Shown: piece after piece, positions 14,661 to 15,245 of the stretch
How positions within the stretch are numbered: the first letter of the stretch is position 1
Layout of the letters: each line of letters opens with the position of its first letter
Source of the DNA: Haloquadratum sp. J07HQX50
GTDB lineage: Archaea; Halobacteriota; Halobacteria; Halobacteriales; Haloferacaceae
Length of the DNA stretch: 15,245 nucleotides
Direction: 5' to 3'
NCBI GenBank assembly: GCA_000416005.1
Contig: KE356562.1
Coordinates: 845,625-860,869, forward strand
Made by a program: the position numbers and the translations under genes
Notes under the pieces: generated by a model
Told to the model about the DNA's origin: nothing
What the model saw: only the letters and a program-made list of their open reading frames with translations
The model's database searches: none

Positions 14661-15245
14661 TTATGCGATGCCGACTGTCTCCTCAGCCTCAAGTAGTTCG
14701 TGATACCGATTGCGAATGGTCACCTCAGAAATATCTGCTACTTCGCTCACGGCTGCTTGTGTTGTTTTTTCATTTGTCAGAAGCGCCGCAGCGTAGACTG
14801 ACGCTGCCGCCAATCCAACAGGTGACTTGCCAGAGTGGACACCTTTCTCCTTTGCATTCTGGAGCAGTTGCCGTGCCCGAAGTTTTGCTTCATCTGAGAG
14901 GCCAAGTTCTGAGCCAAATCGAGGAACGTACTGTTCAGGGTCTGCAGGCTTCACTTCAAGGGAGAGCTCTCGAGCAATATACCGATAAGTTCGAGCGATT
15001 TCGCTCTTTGGAACGCGTGAAACATCTGCAATCTCGTCGAGTGACCGGGGGACTCCTGCCATCCGTGCGGCCGCGTAGACGCAGGAAGTTGAGACGCCTT
15101 CTATTGATCGACCGGGAAGTAAATCTTCATCTAACGCACGCCGATAGATGACGGATGCAGTCTCACGGACATTTTCAGGCAGGCCCTGTGCAGAGGCCAT
15201 TCGATCAATCTCGCCGAGTGCCTGTTTCAGGTTTCGCTCTTTTGA
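14661..15245 (-). CDS. tfb: Transcription initiation factor TFB, 5' truncated by window edge
   Basis: The frame is open to the right edge; about 194 residues of the C-terminal core are visible and the N-terminal zinc ribbon and B-finger lie outside. TFB binds TBP and the BRE and recruits archaeal RNA polymerase. RNLKQALGEIDRMASAQGLP is the start of the first cyclin repeat, LLPGRSIEGVSTSCVYAAAR its third helix region. KPADPEQYVPRFGSELGLSD links to the second repeat, and VHSGKSPVGLAAASVYAAAL and EVADISEVTIRNRYHELLE complete it, with the BRE-reading helix-turn-helix at the end. Both repeats look intact. Met at 15200 is internal, not the start, because the conserved sequence continues to the window edge. 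Haloarchaea carry many TFBs; which paralogue this is cannot be told from the core alone. Confidence 0.96.
   Translation of the reverse strand, partial: SKERNLKQALGEIDRMASAQGLPENVRETASVIYRRALDEDLLPGRSIEGVSTSCVYAAARMAGVPRSLDEIADVSRVPKSEIARTYRYIARELSLEVKPADPEQYVPRFGSELGLSDEAKLRARQLLQNAKEKGVHSGKSPVGLAAASVYAAALLTNEKTTQAAVSEVADISEVTIRNRYHELLEAEETVGIA

Noticed and set aside
14663..15151. 162-codon plus-strand frame opposite TFB
   Set aside because: TFB on the minus strand is unmistakable; the Arg- and Leu-rich plus-strand peptide is a shadow of its codon usage.
1..15245. CRISPR array, rRNA, tRNA, intact insertion sequence or defence operon
   Set aside because: No regularly spaced repeats, RNA-gene signatures or defence-gene motifs were seen on either strand; the only mobile DNA is decayed.

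Overview
The window looks like haloarchaeal chromosome of the Haloquadratum walsbyi type. The predicted proteins are acidic (many Asp and Glu), the base composition is AT-richer than most haloarchaea, and the families are archaeal: thermosome, LonB, NadM, TFB and the archaeal aromatic route. Several genes have a TATA-like box 25-30 nt upstream of the start codon and no visible Shine-Dalgarno, which is the layout of leaderless haloarchaeal transcripts. The genus is inferred from composition and gene content and was not checked by a search.

Left part (1-6490): the C-terminal three quarters of a thermosome subunit (+), converging on a two-gene minus-strand unit, nadM followed 3 nt later by a SAM hydrolase. 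nadM is divergent from lonB. lonB is followed after 6 nt by a CPBP-family intramembrane protease and then by an SRPBCC protein. The SRPBCC gene meets an MGMT-like gene tail to tail, and that gene encodes Asp where the alkyl-accepting Cys should be.

Middle (6491-11835): a gene-poor stretch with a probable decayed ORF, then aromatic amino-acid genes: trpC-trpB-trpA packed as an operon, then aroA' (ADH synthase) and aroB' (dehydroquinate synthase II). Together these two enzymes are the archaeal replacement for DAHP synthase and classical AroB and make 3-dehydroquinate. aroD, the next enzyme, lies further right on the minus strand.

Right part (11836-15245): a scar zone between aroB' and aroD holds relics of two different IS1341-type tnpB genes in opposite orientations. 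They flank one intact small gene for a membrane protein with a C-terminal zinc ribbon. The minus-strand relic has lost its reading frame and two RuvC acidic residues but keeps a recognisable hairpin at the right end. Then come aroD and the 3' part of a TFB gene, both on the minus strand.

I found no rRNA, tRNA, CRISPR array or intact transposon. Nothing here is clearly a new system. The best leads are the Asp-containing MGMT homologue, the nadM/SAM-hydrolase pair, the LonB/CPBP protease pair, and the right-end RNA element left by a dead tnpB.
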